Assembly: GCF_003003005.1 (NCBI RefSeq)
Contig: NZ_PVTR01000001.1
Location: forward strand, 62,001 to 126,000
Direction: 5' to 3'
Length of the DNA: 64,000 nucleotides
Origin: Mongoliibacter ruber
GTDB taxonomy: Bacteria; Bacteroidota; Bacteroidia; Cytophagales; Cyclobacteriaceae
Under the pieces are notes generated by a model, which was not told the DNA's origin, searched no databases, and was given only the letters and a program-made list of their open reading frames with translations. A program made the translations under genes and the position numbers. Positions 9,330-18,040 of this stretch are shown piece by piece (position 1 is the stretch's first letter; the number at the start of each line of letters is the position of its first letter).

Positions 9330-9358
9330 AAAAAGACCGTTTTGAGGCGGTCTTTTTT
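9329..9358. terminator. Bidirectional terminator
   Basis: AAAAAAGACCG (9329-9339) pairs with CGGTCTTTTTT (9348-9358) around an 8-base loop. It lies between the convergent lacI and oxidoreductase genes and has A/T tracts on both sides, so it can serve both strands. Confidence 0.88.
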
Positions 9359-9379
9359 GTAAAATAACTTGTTTAAATC

Positions 9380-10729
9380 CTAAATTTTTGGTTCCCAACC
9401 TGGTTCGTACTCTCTAGACCAAAGGGACATTCCTTTCGCGTTTTTGATATGTCCATTGCTTGGATCACAATCGAAATTTTCCCCAATTCTTGAAGAAATA
9501 TTGGCCAAATGACAAAGAAGCGTAGAAACAGCCCCTTCGTCTATTGTGGAATTTTGCTTTTCTTTTCCTCTGATAGCTTCAAAGAAGTTGACCACATGAT
9601 CAGTGGTATTATCTCCGCCGCCACCTAAATTGGTGCTGCCTTCTTCTCCTCTTGATTTTACTTCTTTGATCAATTTTCCAGAACGGTCAAATAACCTATA
9701 TAAGCCTCTGTTGACAAAAACAGATCCTTCTGTGCCATAAATGATAGTACCACGGTCGGCACCATAGGTATTCAATGAATTTCGGCTTTTTCCATCCCAA
9801 ACGATGGTTTTGTCATCTTCAAACTTAAAGGTAGCATACATGGTGTCGTACATGGTCCAGCCATCGTCTACAAAATGGTACTTCCCTGCATCAACGTTCA
9901 CATGCTTAGGAAATTCGACTTGCAAAGCCCATCGCGCCACATCCAATTCATGCGTGGCATTATTACCGGTCTCTGCTGTGCCGTAGTCCCAACCATACCA
10001 ATGCCAATTATAATCCCAAGTATCATGGGTATATGGTCTTCTGGGAGCTGGGCCTTGGAACAATTCCCAATCCAAACCAGTAGGAGGTGCTTGTTCAACT
10101 TGATGGGGTACTTCACCGCGACCATTGCTATAAAAGGCAACGGCACGATATGGTTTTCCTATGACTCCATCATGGATTTCTTTGATGATTTCTATGGTAT
10201 GGAATGAGGATCTTTGTTGGTTGCCCATCTGAACGACCCTGTTGTATTTATCTCGGTACTTGATCAGAAGTTCACCTTCTTCAGGACTGTGTGAACAAGG
10301 TTTTTCCACGTAGACATGTTTTCCATTCTGCAAAGCCATCCAAGTTCCCGGTGCGTGCCAATGATCAGGAGTTGCGTTGATCAATACATCTATTTCTTTG
10401 TTTTCTATTACCTTGATGATACTGTTCTCCAGTTTGGGGGTATAGTCTATATGCTTAGCAAAGTTTGCCGCAGCTTTCTCTCTTTGCGAAGCCATGACAT
10501 CACAAAGTGTATGAAGAACTACGTTACTTTCCTTTCTCGCAATTGGATCGTAAAACGCACCAAGTCTTCTTCCCAGTCCGGCAATGGCAACATTCATGCG
10601 GTCATTTGCACCTAAAATATTTCCGTAACTTTTGGCAGAAAAACCGAGTGCACCAAGTGAACTCACACCGGCAGTGGCCAAGACTGATTTTTTTATAAAC
10701 TCCCTTCTTGGATTGATTTTATCATTCAT
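9380..10729 (-). CDS. Tat-exported Gfo/Idh/MocA-family oxidoreductase
   Basis: A 449-residue NAD(P)-dependent oxidoreductase with a twin-arginine signal: RREFIKKS at about residues 8-15, then a hydrophobic stretch. The nucleotide-binding part begins MNVAIAGLGRRLGAF, and the family motif VEKPCSHSPEEG is near residue 140. Periplasmic Gfo/Idh/MocA proteins of Bacteroidota are often found beside DUF1080 and sugar genes and may oxidise sugars to 3-keto forms or act by another redox chemistry. It lies 13 bp after the DUF1080 gene, so they form one operon. The substrate is not deducible. Confidence 0.88.
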   Translation of the reverse strand: MNDKINPRREFIKKSVLATAGVSSLGALGFSAKSYGNILGANDRMNVAIAGLGRRLGAFYDPIARKESNVVLHTLCDVMASQREKAAANFAKHIDYTPKLENSIIKVIENKEIDVLINATPDHWHAPGTWMALQNGKHVYVEKPCSHSPEEGELLIKYRDKYNRVVQMGNQQRSSFHTIEIIKEIHDGVIGKPYRAVAFYSNGRGEVPHQVEQAPPTGLDWELFQGPAPRRPYTHDTWDYNWHWYGWDYGTAETGNNATHELDVARWALQVEFPKHVNVDAGKYHFVDDGWTMYDTMYATFKFEDDKTIVWDGKSRNSLNTYGADRGTIIYGTEGSVFVNRGLYRLFDRSGKLIKEVKSRGEEGSTNLGGGGDNTTDHVVNFFEAIRGKEKQNSTIDEGAVSTLLCHLANISSRIGENFDCDPSNGHIKNAKGMSLWSREYEPGWEPKI

Positions 10730-10742
10730 GGTTATCGGGTTT

Positions 10743-12146
10743 TTAATGTAATGTCTTGATTTTTATGTTTTTGAAATGAACTTCATCTCCATGATCTTGT
10801 AACAAGATATGACCTTCTTCAGCTTCTCCAAAATCTTCCCAGATTTTATACTTGCTTCCCGCTACTTTACTTCTGTATTCATCTGATCCTCTTTTGTATT
10901 CAAGAACTTTGACGCCATTGAGAAAGTGTGTGACGGTATTGTCCGTATTGACCAAGACCCTGCCTTTGTTCCACTCACCGGGACCTTTGACAAATCTGCC
11001 ACTTTTCTTAGCTGGAATAAGGTCATATAGGGAAGCTAAGGTTCTATTTCCGTCCAATCCCATTTTGGCATCTGGGTGCTTTTCGTCATCTAAAATCTGA
11101 TATTCCAAACCGATTGCTGACCCTACATTATTTTCGCTTAGGGTAACAAAATACTTCACGCCAGAATTGGCTCCTTCACTAAATTTGAAATCAAAAGCCA
11201 GGTCAAAAGCACTGTATTTTTCTTCTGTTACAATATCACCAAAGGTCATAGACTCACTTCCATCGGATGCTTTAATGATCAGTAAACCATCTTTAACCTG
11301 CCAACCTTCTGACGGTATCTCATCTTTGTAAGCAGCCCTCCATCCGTCTGTGCTTTCACCATTGAAGAGTAATTTCCAACCTTTATCTTTTTCCAAATCA
11401 GTCAAGGTGTTAAGTGTTGTATTCACTACAAAAAGATCACTGCTGAAGGGTTTCGGGTCTAAGTTTTCTGTTTTGACCCTGACATTTCTAAAGTAGGTTT
11501 TATTGCCCTCGTCATCTGGGTTGTTGATACTATGCACTTGAAGACCAATATGTCCTTTAGTGTCCATTTCATCCACTACATAAGATACTTCTTGCCCATT
11601 GATCCAAGTTTTGATTTCATTCCCTATGGCTTCAATCCTGTAGTGGTTCCATTCATTCATTTTAAACGCTGATTTGGCATCGGGATTGAGATCTAAAGGA
11701 TACAACCAACCTCTTCTTGCTTCATCATATAGTCCGCCGGACCATGCTCTTTCTGTTGGGTCAGCTTCTATCTGATATCCGTAGACCAACCCATTACCAT
11801 CTCTGGCAGATGGGTCAAACTGTCCTCTGACCATCACTCCGGAGTTGGAGCTTAAGTTTTCTATTTTAAGATCTAGTTCCAGGATAAAATCTGTGTAATC
11901 TTCTTCAGTGACTAAAAAGGTATTTGGGGTATTGGCTTTTGCAAAGCCGATTATCACATCATCCTCAACCTGAAAATCAGCAGCACCCATCACCGTTTTC
12001 CAACCGCTTAAGTCTTTTCCGTTGAATAGATCAGTCCATCCATCTTCTTGTTTATTGTTTGTGGGAGATTGACAAGAATATGTCAATATTGAAATTAATG
12101 TTAGAAAATAAATCAGTTTAATTGCTTTCATATTTTGGGGGTTCAT
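10743..12146 (-). CDS. Lipoprotein with two DUF1080 (3-keto-disaccharide hydrolase) domains
   Basis: A 467-residue protein with a lipoprotein signal (LTYSC). Two concanavalin-like DUF1080 domains are visible: one starting at DGWTDLFNGKDLSGW (about residue 36), the second at KGWKLLFNGESTDGW (about residue 256). Each contains the typical NSGVMVRG- or NSGVKYFV-like strand and an HFKNIKIK/YFRNVRVK end. DUF1080 members are annotated as 3-keto-disaccharide hydrolases, fitting the adjacent oxidoreductase: one oxidises a sugar, the other cleaves the keto-glycoside (inference). An internal ATG at 12131 (MKAIKLIYFL) is an equally good start. A palindrome at 12222-12235 lies upstream. Confidence 0.88.
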   Translation of the reverse strand: MNPQNMKAIKLIYFLTLISILTYSCQSPTNNKQEDGWTDLFNGKDLSGWKTVMGAADFQVEDDVIIGFAKANTPNTFLVTEEDYTDFILELDLKIENLSSNSGVMVRGQFDPSARDGNGLVYGYQIEADPTERAWSGGLYDEARRGWLYPLDLNPDAKSAFKMNEWNHYRIEAIGNEIKTWINGQEVSYVVDEMDTKGHIGLQVHSINNPDDEGNKTYFRNVRVKTENLDPKPFSSDLFVVNTTLNTLTDLEKDKGWKLLFNGESTDGWRAAYKDEIPSEGWQVKDGLLIIKASDGSESMTFGDIVTEEKYSAFDLAFDFKFSEGANSGVKYFVTLSENNVGSAIGLEYQILDDEKHPDAKMGLDGNRTLASLYDLIPAKKSGRFVKGPGEWNKGRVLVNTDNTVTHFLNGVKVLEYKRGSDEYRSKVAGSKYKIWEDFGEAEEGHILLQDHGDEVHFKNIKIKTLH

Positions 12147-12221
12147 TTGATTAATTGCTTTACTTAGAATTTGAAATTCCGTAATTCCACAAAATTCTCA
12201 AGCTTTGCGAAGCTTTTCTTA

Positions 12222-12235
12222 CGAAATCGATTTCG
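12222..12235. promoter_or_regulatory. LacI-type operator in the divergent DUF1080/GH2 promoter
   Basis: CGAAATCGATTTCG is a perfect 14-bp palindrome centred on CG, between divergent transcripts (76 bp from the DUF1080 start, 100 bp from the GH2 start). It matches the spacing of the GH43 operator (GAAATCGRTTTC core), linking the two arms of the cluster. A second inverted repeat, AAGCTTTGCGAAGCTT, is just to its left (about 12200-12215). Confidence 0.7.
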
Positions 12236-12335
12236 CGTAAATCTGCCCTTATCAAATATAATTTTTATAATTTAGACATAATCCTAATTCTATCAGCCTT
12301 TTTGTTGAAGAATGGTATAATCAACCCAAAAAACT

Positions 12336-15197
12336 ATGAATAAGTCAAAATTATTACACCGTCAGCCCATACATCCAAGGATAGTTTTTCCCAAGCTTCT
12401 TTTTCTTTCATTCCTTTTGATTTTTACAGTTTCGCTAACATTAGCCCAAGAAAAGGACAAATATCATCGCATTTATTTATCAGGTCAGGATGCCGCTAGC
12501 CCTGTGGAATGGGAATTCATGGTAGATGATGGCAGGAAAGCAGGGGAATGGAGTATGATACCCGTGCCTTCAAATTGGGAATTACATGGATTTGGAACGT
12601 ACAACTATGGACATGATCATAATAATCCAGACCGAACACTTGGAAAGGAAACAGGCTTTTACAAACATGAATTTGAAGTAGAGAAAGACTGGGAAGGAAA
12701 AAGTGTAAATATTGTTTTTGAAGGAGCAATGACGGATACCCAAGTCAAAGTAAATGGAAAGCTTGCTGGAGAGGAGTTTCAAGGTGGTTTTTACCGATTT
12801 GGCTATGATATCAGTGCTTTATTGAATTATGGTCAAATCAATACCTTAGAAGTAGAAGTCAAAAAACATTCCTCTAATGCATCTGTCAACAGGGCGGAAA
12901 GGGAAGCTGATTATTGGATTTTTGGAGGTATTTATAGGCCGGTATACTTAGAAGTCTTGCCTGAGATCCATTTCAAAAGAATTGCGGTAAATCCCAAATC
13001 TGATGGAAGTTTTGAAGCTTTGGTTTTATTGAACAAGTCATCTGAAAATACCCAAATAGAGGTAGAAATTTTTGATTTGGATCATCAAACTAGTTTTGGC
13101 AAAACTGCTACTGCAATTGATGCTGATGAGGTAAGAATCAGTGGTAATTTTGATAGCATCAATGCATGGAATCCAGAGTCACCGAATTTGTATGACGCGG
13201 TATTTAGAATAGTGCATGAAAATGATGTACTCTTTGAAAAAACAGAAAGGATTGGTTTCAGGACTGTAGAACTCCGGGAACATGATGGCATTTATGTGAA
13301 TGGAAAAAGAGTGATTTTCAAAGGAGTCAACAGGCATTCATTTCACCCAAGTTCTGGCAGGGCTTTATCAGACGAGAATCATTTAGAGGATATTGAACTG
13401 ATGAAGCAAATGAACATGAATGCAGTACGCATGTCTCATTACCCACCCGATGAAAGATTCCTTGCTTTATGTGATTCTTTGGGCTTATTTGTATTAAATG
13501 AAGTAGCTGGCTGGCAGGAGGGATACGATACAGAAATTGGTCCTAAAGTGATCAAAGCTACTGTTTGGAAGGATGCCAATCACCCCTCTGTGATTATTTG
13601 GGATCATGGCAATGAAGGTGGCTGGGATTTTGAAAATGAACAATGGTTTCACGAGTATGATATCCAAAAAAGGCCTGTCATCTATCCATGGTTGATCCGA
13701 AACGGTGTAGATACACATCATTATTTCCGGTACAATGCAGGTGTACAACGTTTGGCTCATGGTCAAACGCCATTTTTCCCTACAGAATTCATGCATGGTC
13801 TATATGATGGAGGACATGGTGCAGGATTGGAAGATTATTGGACAGATTTTATGAAGAACCCCGTGGCAACAGGTGGATTTCTTTGGGTATTTGCCGATGA
13901 GGCGGTAGTGAGGACTGATAGGGATGGGGAGCTTGATGCAGATGGGAATCATGCGCCTGATGGAATAGTAGGTCCATACAAAGAAAAGGAAGGAAGTTTC
14001 TATACAGTAAAGAATATTTGGTCTCCAATACAGATAGCCCCTTTTACCATGAACACAGAATTTGATGGCAATTTATTTGTAGAAAACAAGTATATCTATT
14101 CATCATTGACTGGCTGCAAATTAGAGTGGAGTTTGCATGAAATCCCTGATTTTGGTGAAACAGATGAATTGGCATCTGGTGAGCTTTACTTGCCAAATAT
14201 CCTTCCAGGAGAAAGGCGAAACATCAAAATTCCAATTCCTGAAGAATTCAGAGAGGGTGATGTTTTTAAGCTAAGTGCTTATGATTGGACTGGTAGGGAA
14301 CTCTATACTTGGTCTTGGGCAATCCAGAGTCCTTTGGATTTTGCTAATAGATTTTTGGATGTTGAAGAAGTGGCAGTTGGTATGATAGAAGTAGCAGAAA
14401 ATGATGGATTACTCGTCATTAAGGCCGATAAAATGCTGTATGAGTTTGACTTACAAAACGGACAATTGAAAAAAGTTGAAAGAGATGGCCAAGTATTTTC
14501 TTTCAATAATGGTCCAGTACCTGTAGGTACCCGGTCTGAAGTTGAAAAAGTCACTTGGGAAATGGATCAAGACGGGAATATCTCTGTAGAAAGTATTTAT
14601 TCCTCTTTTCCCAATAGAAGCGCATGGAAAGTATTTACTGACGGTACTCTCTATCTCAATGCAGATGGACCTTTGCTGCATGTAGAGGAAGTGGATTTCT
14701 TAGGATTGTCTTTTGATTTTCCTGAAGAAAAAGTCAAGGGAGTCAAATGGATAGGTAATGGCCCTTATAGGGTCTGGAGAAATAGGCTCAAAGGTGTTGA
14801 ATTTGGAACCTGGGAAAAGGATTACAACAATACCATCACAGGTTACAGTTATGACAATTTGGTTTACCCTGAATTCAAGGGTTACCATTCCAATTTATAT
14901 GCACTTTTACTTCAAACTGAAGAAGGTGACATCAGAATTGTTTCTACCAACCCAGGAATGTATTTTAAACTTTACAATCCTGAAAACCCACCTCACGCTA
15001 CCAGTGGGGTAATTCCTTCTATGCCTGATGGAGATATTTCTTTTCTTCATCAAATTAGCTCAATTGGAAATAAATTCGGAGGTTCTGAAACCATGGGCCC
15101 AAGTGGTGAAAAAATCCCAAGCATAAGCCGCAAGGGGGATCGTGCCCTTGGCATAGAACTCTGGTTTACTTTTGAAGAAATCTCACAAAACCTATAA
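12336..15197 (+). CDS. Secreted GH2 beta-glycosidase (large)
   Basis: A 953-residue GH2 enzyme with a signal peptide (cleavage after about LTLA). Order: jelly-roll sugar-binding domain (WSMIPVPSNWELHGFGTYNY, about 75-95), immunoglobulin-like domain, TIM barrel starting near GVNRHSFHPSSG (about 329), and C-terminal beta-galactosidase small-chain-like part. The acid/base is Glu427 in WDHGNEGGWD and the nucleophile Glu484 in PTEFMHG. The acid/base block is WDHGNE rather than the common WSLGNE, so specificity may not be lactose-like; beta-galactosidase, beta-glucuronidase and beta-mannosidase activities all occur in GH2. It heads a two-gene unit with a smaller GH2 (12-bp gap) behind the palindrome at 12222. 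Confidence 0.9.
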   Translation: MNKSKLLHRQPIHPRIVFPKLLFLSFLLIFTVSLTLAQEKDKYHRIYLSGQDAASPVEWEFMVDDGRKAGEWSMIPVPSNWELHGFGTYNYGHDHNNPDRTLGKETGFYKHEFEVEKDWEGKSVNIVFEGAMTDTQVKVNGKLAGEEFQGGFYRFGYDISALLNYGQINTLEVEVKKHSSNASVNRAEREADYWIFGGIYRPVYLEVLPEIHFKRIAVNPKSDGSFEALVLLNKSSENTQIEVEIFDLDHQTSFGKTATAIDADEVRISGNFDSINAWNPESPNLYDAVFRIVHENDVLFEKTERIGFRTVELREHDGIYVNGKRVIFKGVNRHSFHPSSGRALSDENHLEDIELMKQMNMNAVRMSHYPPDERFLALCDSLGLFVLNEVAGWQEGYDTEIGPKVIKATVWKDANHPSVIIWDHGNEGGWDFENEQWFHEYDIQKRPVIYPWLIRNGVDTHHYFRYNAGVQRLAHGQTPFFPTEFMHGLYDGGHGAGLEDYWTDFMKNPVATGGFLWVFADEAVVRTDRDGELDADGNHAPDGIVGPYKEKEGSFYTVKNIWSPIQIAPFTMNTEFDGNLFVENKYIYSSLTGCKLEWSLHEIPDFGETDELASGELYLPNILPGERRNIKIPIPEEFREGDVFKLSAYDWTGRELYTWSWAIQSPLDFANRFLDVEEVAVGMIEVAENDGLLVIKADKMLYEFDLQNGQLKKVERDGQVFSFNNGPVPVGTRSEVEKVTWEMDQDGNISVESIYSSFPNRSAWKVFTDGTLYLNADGPLLHVEEVDFLGLSFDFPEEKVKGVKWIGNGPYRVWRNRLKGVEFGTWEKDYNNTITGYSYDNLVYPEFKGYHSNLYALLLQTEEGDIRIVSTNPGMYFKLYNPENPPHATSGVIPSMPDGDISFLHQISSIGNKFGGSETMGPSGEKIPSISRKGDRALGIELWFTFEEISQNL

Positions 15198-15209
15198 CCT
15201 GATTCAACC

Positions 15210-17042
15210 ATGAAATACAACTTTCTTTCGCTTATTTTCTTCTTAGTACTCGCTTCTGTAGTACAGGCACAGACTATCAATACCAATCCTATTTTGACCT
15301 CATGGGCAACTGATGTCAATTCAAATTTACCTTTACCCGAATACCCCAGACCTCAGATGGAAAGAGACTCTTGGCAAAACCTGAATGGGCAGTGGGAGTA
15401 TACCATTTTGGATAAAGGTGCTGAGCTACCTGAGGATTTTGTTGGAAAAATAACTGTTCCCTTTCCTGTGGAGTCATATTTAAGTAATGTGATGCAGTCA
15501 GTAGGTGCCGAAAAAGAACTTTGGTACCAAAGAACATTTACCATTGAGAATTCACAACGGAGGGGAAGGGTACTTTTACATTTCGGTGGAGTAGATTGGG
15601 AAGCTGAGGTTTTTGTAAACGGAGAATCTGTGGGAACTCACCAAGGGGGCTATGATCCATTTTCTTTTGATATCAAGGATTACTTACAAAGAGGAAAGGA
15701 TCAAGAGATTACGGTGAGGGTTTGGGATCCTTCAGATGATGGGCCTCAACCAAGAGGAAAACAGGTGAATCAGCCTAGGGGGATTTGGTATACTCCTGTA
15801 ACGGGTATTTGGCAGACAGTATGGTTAGAGTTTGTTCCTGAAAATTTCATCACCAAAGTGAAAATCAACCCTGATTGGGACAATGGCAGTTTTTTAGTTG
15901 AAACTATGGCTGAAGTAGGTGCTGGAGAGTTTAAAGTTGAGGTTAGGCTTTTGGAAGACGATGAACTTGTTGTACAAGGTACATTAGGAGAAGAGTTAGT
16001 GCTTACCATACCCAATCCCAAATCATGGTCTCCAGATAATCCTTATCTATATGATCTGGAAATAAGTCTGAAACAAGGGAATAAACTCATAGATAAAGTC
16101 AAGTCCTACTCCGCGCTCAGAAAAATCAGCATTGGCTATGATGAGAACGGGATGCAGGTGATGGAACTTAATGGTCAGCCTTTGTTCCAGTATGGACCTT
16201 TGGATCAGGGTTGGTGGCCGGATGGTTTATACACTGCACCTACAGATGAAGCTTTACTTTTTGACATAGAGAAAACCAAGGAATTGGGTTTCAATATGAT
16301 AAGAAAACATGTCAAAGTAGAGCCTTCAAGGTGGTATTACCATTGTGATCGACTTGGTATGTTGGTTTGGCAGGATATGCCTAGCGGAGATATGGGGAAT
16401 GTGTGGGAATCCAAGCCAGGTATATACAGAAAGGGGCTTAACCGGGAGAGGACATCGCAATCAGAGGAAATATTCAAGACAGAATGGAAGGCTATTATGG
16501 ATGCATTCCATCATTTTCCTTCCATTGTAGTTTGGGTTCCCTTCAATGAAGCTTGGGGTCAATTCAAGACCAAAGAAATTACAGAGTGGACCCAACAGCA
16601 TGATCCAAGTAGGTTGGTGAATTCTGCTTCAGGCGGCAATTTTGAGTTAGAGGGCAACAAGTTGGTAGGGGATATATTCGATGTACACAATTATCCTGAT
16701 CCTGTGATGCCTTCTCCAGACTTATTTGGAAAAGTCAATATCCTAACCCTTGGAGAGTATGGGGGTTTGGGTTTACCTGTGGAAAATCATACTTGGCAAG
16801 AAAAGGACAATTGGGGATACCAAAGTTTCAAAAATCAAGAAGAACTTTGGAAAAGGTATCAACAATTGATTGATGACCTGAAATTATTGCTTCCTAAAGG
16901 TTTGGCAGCAGCTGTATACACCCAGACTACCGATGTCGAAGTAGAGGTCAATGGATTGATGACTTATGATAGAAAAGTGATCAAGTTTCCTGTTGAAGCT
17001 ATGAGAAAACTGCATGAGGGGCTTTATTTGAAGAATTTTTGA
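15210..17042 (+). CDS. Secreted GH2 beta-glycosidase (small)
   Basis: A 610-residue GH2 protein with signal peptide MKYNFLSLIFFLVLASVVQA. The sugar-binding domain includes WQNLNGQWEY, VPFPVES and HFGGVDWEAEVFVNG. The immunoglobulin-like domain follows, then the TIM barrel with HPSIVVWVPFNEAWGQF (acid/base Glu447) and LTLGEYGGLG (nucleophile Glu516). It starts 12 bp after the larger GH2 gene. It lacks the long C-terminal part of its neighbour. The pair probably attacks different linkages of one polysaccharide branch; substrate unknown. Confidence 0.9.
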   Translation: MKYNFLSLIFFLVLASVVQAQTINTNPILTSWATDVNSNLPLPEYPRPQMERDSWQNLNGQWEYTILDKGAELPEDFVGKITVPFPVESYLSNVMQSVGAEKELWYQRTFTIENSQRRGRVLLHFGGVDWEAEVFVNGESVGTHQGGYDPFSFDIKDYLQRGKDQEITVRVWDPSDDGPQPRGKQVNQPRGIWYTPVTGIWQTVWLEFVPENFITKVKINPDWDNGSFLVETMAEVGAGEFKVEVRLLEDDELVVQGTLGEELVLTIPNPKSWSPDNPYLYDLEISLKQGNKLIDKVKSYSALRKISIGYDENGMQVMELNGQPLFQYGPLDQGWWPDGLYTAPTDEALLFDIEKTKELGFNMIRKHVKVEPSRWYYHCDRLGMLVWQDMPSGDMGNVWESKPGIYRKGLNRERTSQSEEIFKTEWKAIMDAFHHFPSIVVWVPFNEAWGQFKTKEITEWTQQHDPSRLVNSASGGNFELEGNKLVGDIFDVHNYPDPVMPSPDLFGKVNILTLGEYGGLGLPVENHTWQEKDNWGYQSFKNQEELWKRYQQLIDDLKLLLPKGLAAAVYTQTTDVEVEVNGLMTYDRKVIKFPVEAMRKLHEGLYLKNF

Positions 17043-17066
17043 GTTAATTTACTTGAAAATATACCC

Positions 17067-17699
17067 ATGAAAATACAATCAAATCCTCAAGTAGATGCTT
17101 ACCTCTTAGAAGGATGTGGAAGATGTGATTTATACCAAACTCCCAAGTGTAAAGTGCATCGCTGGAAAGAAGAGTTACAGCTATTGAGAGAAATAGTGCT
17201 CCAGTCAGGGTTGAAGGAAGAAGTGAAATGGGGAGCACCCTGTTATACCTTCGCCGGAGCCAATGTGATTATGATCAGCGCTTTAAAGGATTACTGTGTG
17301 CTGAGTTTTATGAAAGGTGTATTACTTAATGATACCCATAAAATCCTTCAAAAACCAGGAGAGAATACCCAAGCGGGCAGAATTGTTAAGTTTAGTGATG
17401 TGTCCGAAATATTAGCTGTTGAAAAACATCTTTTGGACTATATCCGAGAAGCCATAGAAGTTGAAAAAAGAGGTGAAAAGGTAACATTAAAAAGCCAACC
17501 TGAAGAAATTCCAGCTGAGTTTCAGGAAAAGCTAGACAATGATCCTGTTGTCAGAGAAGCATTTGATCGTCTAACTCCAGGGAGAAAGCGCTCTTACATC
17601 ATTTTTATTTCCGGTGCCAAACAGTCTGCTACCAGGCGAAGCAGGGTTGAGAAATGTGTGCCTAAAGTGATGGCAGGAAAAGGTTTTAATGAGTATTGA
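17067..17699 (+). CDS. DUF1801/YdeI-type protein
   Basis: A 210-residue cytoplasmic protein. The N-terminal half resembles DUF1801 (VKWGAPCYTFAGANVIMIS then CVLSFMKGVLLND), and the C-terminal part resembles the YdeI/OmpD-associated segment (FDRLTPGRKRSYIIFISGAK then KCVPKVMAGKG). An N-terminal Cys cluster (CGRCDLYQTPKC) is reminiscent of a metal site. Proteins of this kind are widespread in Bacteroidota and have no settled biochemical role. The gene starts 24 bp after the GH2 pair but is functionally unlinked as far as can be seen. Confidence 0.8.
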   Translation: MKIQSNPQVDAYLLEGCGRCDLYQTPKCKVHRWKEELQLLREIVLQSGLKEEVKWGAPCYTFAGANVIMISALKDYCVLSFMKGVLLNDTHKILQKPGENTQAGRIVKFSDVSEILAVEKHLLDYIREAIEVEKRGEKVTLKSQPEEIPAEFQEKLDNDPVVREAFDRLTPGRKRSYIIFISGAKQSATRRSRVEKCVPKVMAGKGFNEY

Positions 17700-17796
17700 A
17701 CTGCTATTGGAATCTTAGAATTTTGTGTTTCTAAAAAAGTTTTAGTTACAATCAATTGCCAGTAGACTACTGGATCATAGAATTATCCAAAACCCG

Positions 17797-17946
17797 ATGA
17801 CTGTCCTACTTATAGAAAATCAAGCTGTTGTCTGGAACTATACTGACCAGCATTGTAAAGGACCTATCCCTCACTTGTCTGTGGTGGATCTGGTGGCGTT
17901 TTTTGCCAAGCACTTACTTTTCTGCTTACCAGTGACTTTAGTATAG
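17797..17946 (+). CDS. Possible 49-residue ORF
   Basis: An ATG-to-TAG frame encoding MTVLLIENQAVVWNYTDQ..., with a hydrophobic C-terminal third. There is no recognised homology, no clear ribosome-binding site, and it sits in an AT-variable intergenic region. It could be a gene remnant or noise. Confidence 0.2.
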   Translation: MTVLLIENQAVVWNYTDQHCKGPIPHLSVVDLVAFFAKHLLFCLPVTLV

Positions 17947-17970
17947 ATAAAGATTGAAATTTCAACAATA

Positions 17971-18031
17971 CGATAAATTCATATATCGCTTTATAAGACG
18001 ATATTTTGAATTATCGTTAATTTATACGATA
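17971..18031. promoter_or_regulatory. Three CGATA/TATCG palindromes upstream of the satD-like gene
   Basis: CGATAAATTCATATATCG (17971-17988) and CGATATTTTGAATTATCG (17999-18016) are both CGATA-N8-TATCG. TATCGTTAATTTATACGATA (18012-18031) is the complementary arrangement, TATCGT-N8-ACGATA, overlapping the second. All lie within 70 bp of the ATG at 18041, strongly suggesting an operator, most simply for autoregulation by the HTH-containing product. Confidence 0.75.
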
Positions 18032-18040
18032 TTCGATTCT

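Larger units (their letters stand above)
17700..18040. other. Intergenic region with palindromes and a possible small ORF
   Basis: Between the YdeI-like gene and the SatD-like start. It contains a doubtful 49-codon frame (17797-17946) and three operator-like palindromes (17971-18031). A longer open frame from 17954 into the SatD gene runs through these palindromes and is judged untranslated. Confidence 0.6.

Noticed and set aside
13494-13796. Antisense open frame inside the GH2 gene
   Set aside because: One of many open frames opposite strong genes, with no family resemblance; codon pattern follows the GH2 gene. Similar shadows elsewhere were ignored.
17954-18040. Upstream extension of the SatD-like frame
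   Set aside because: It runs through three palindromes that are more likely an operator; the ATG at 18041 starts the conserved VLKGDII block.
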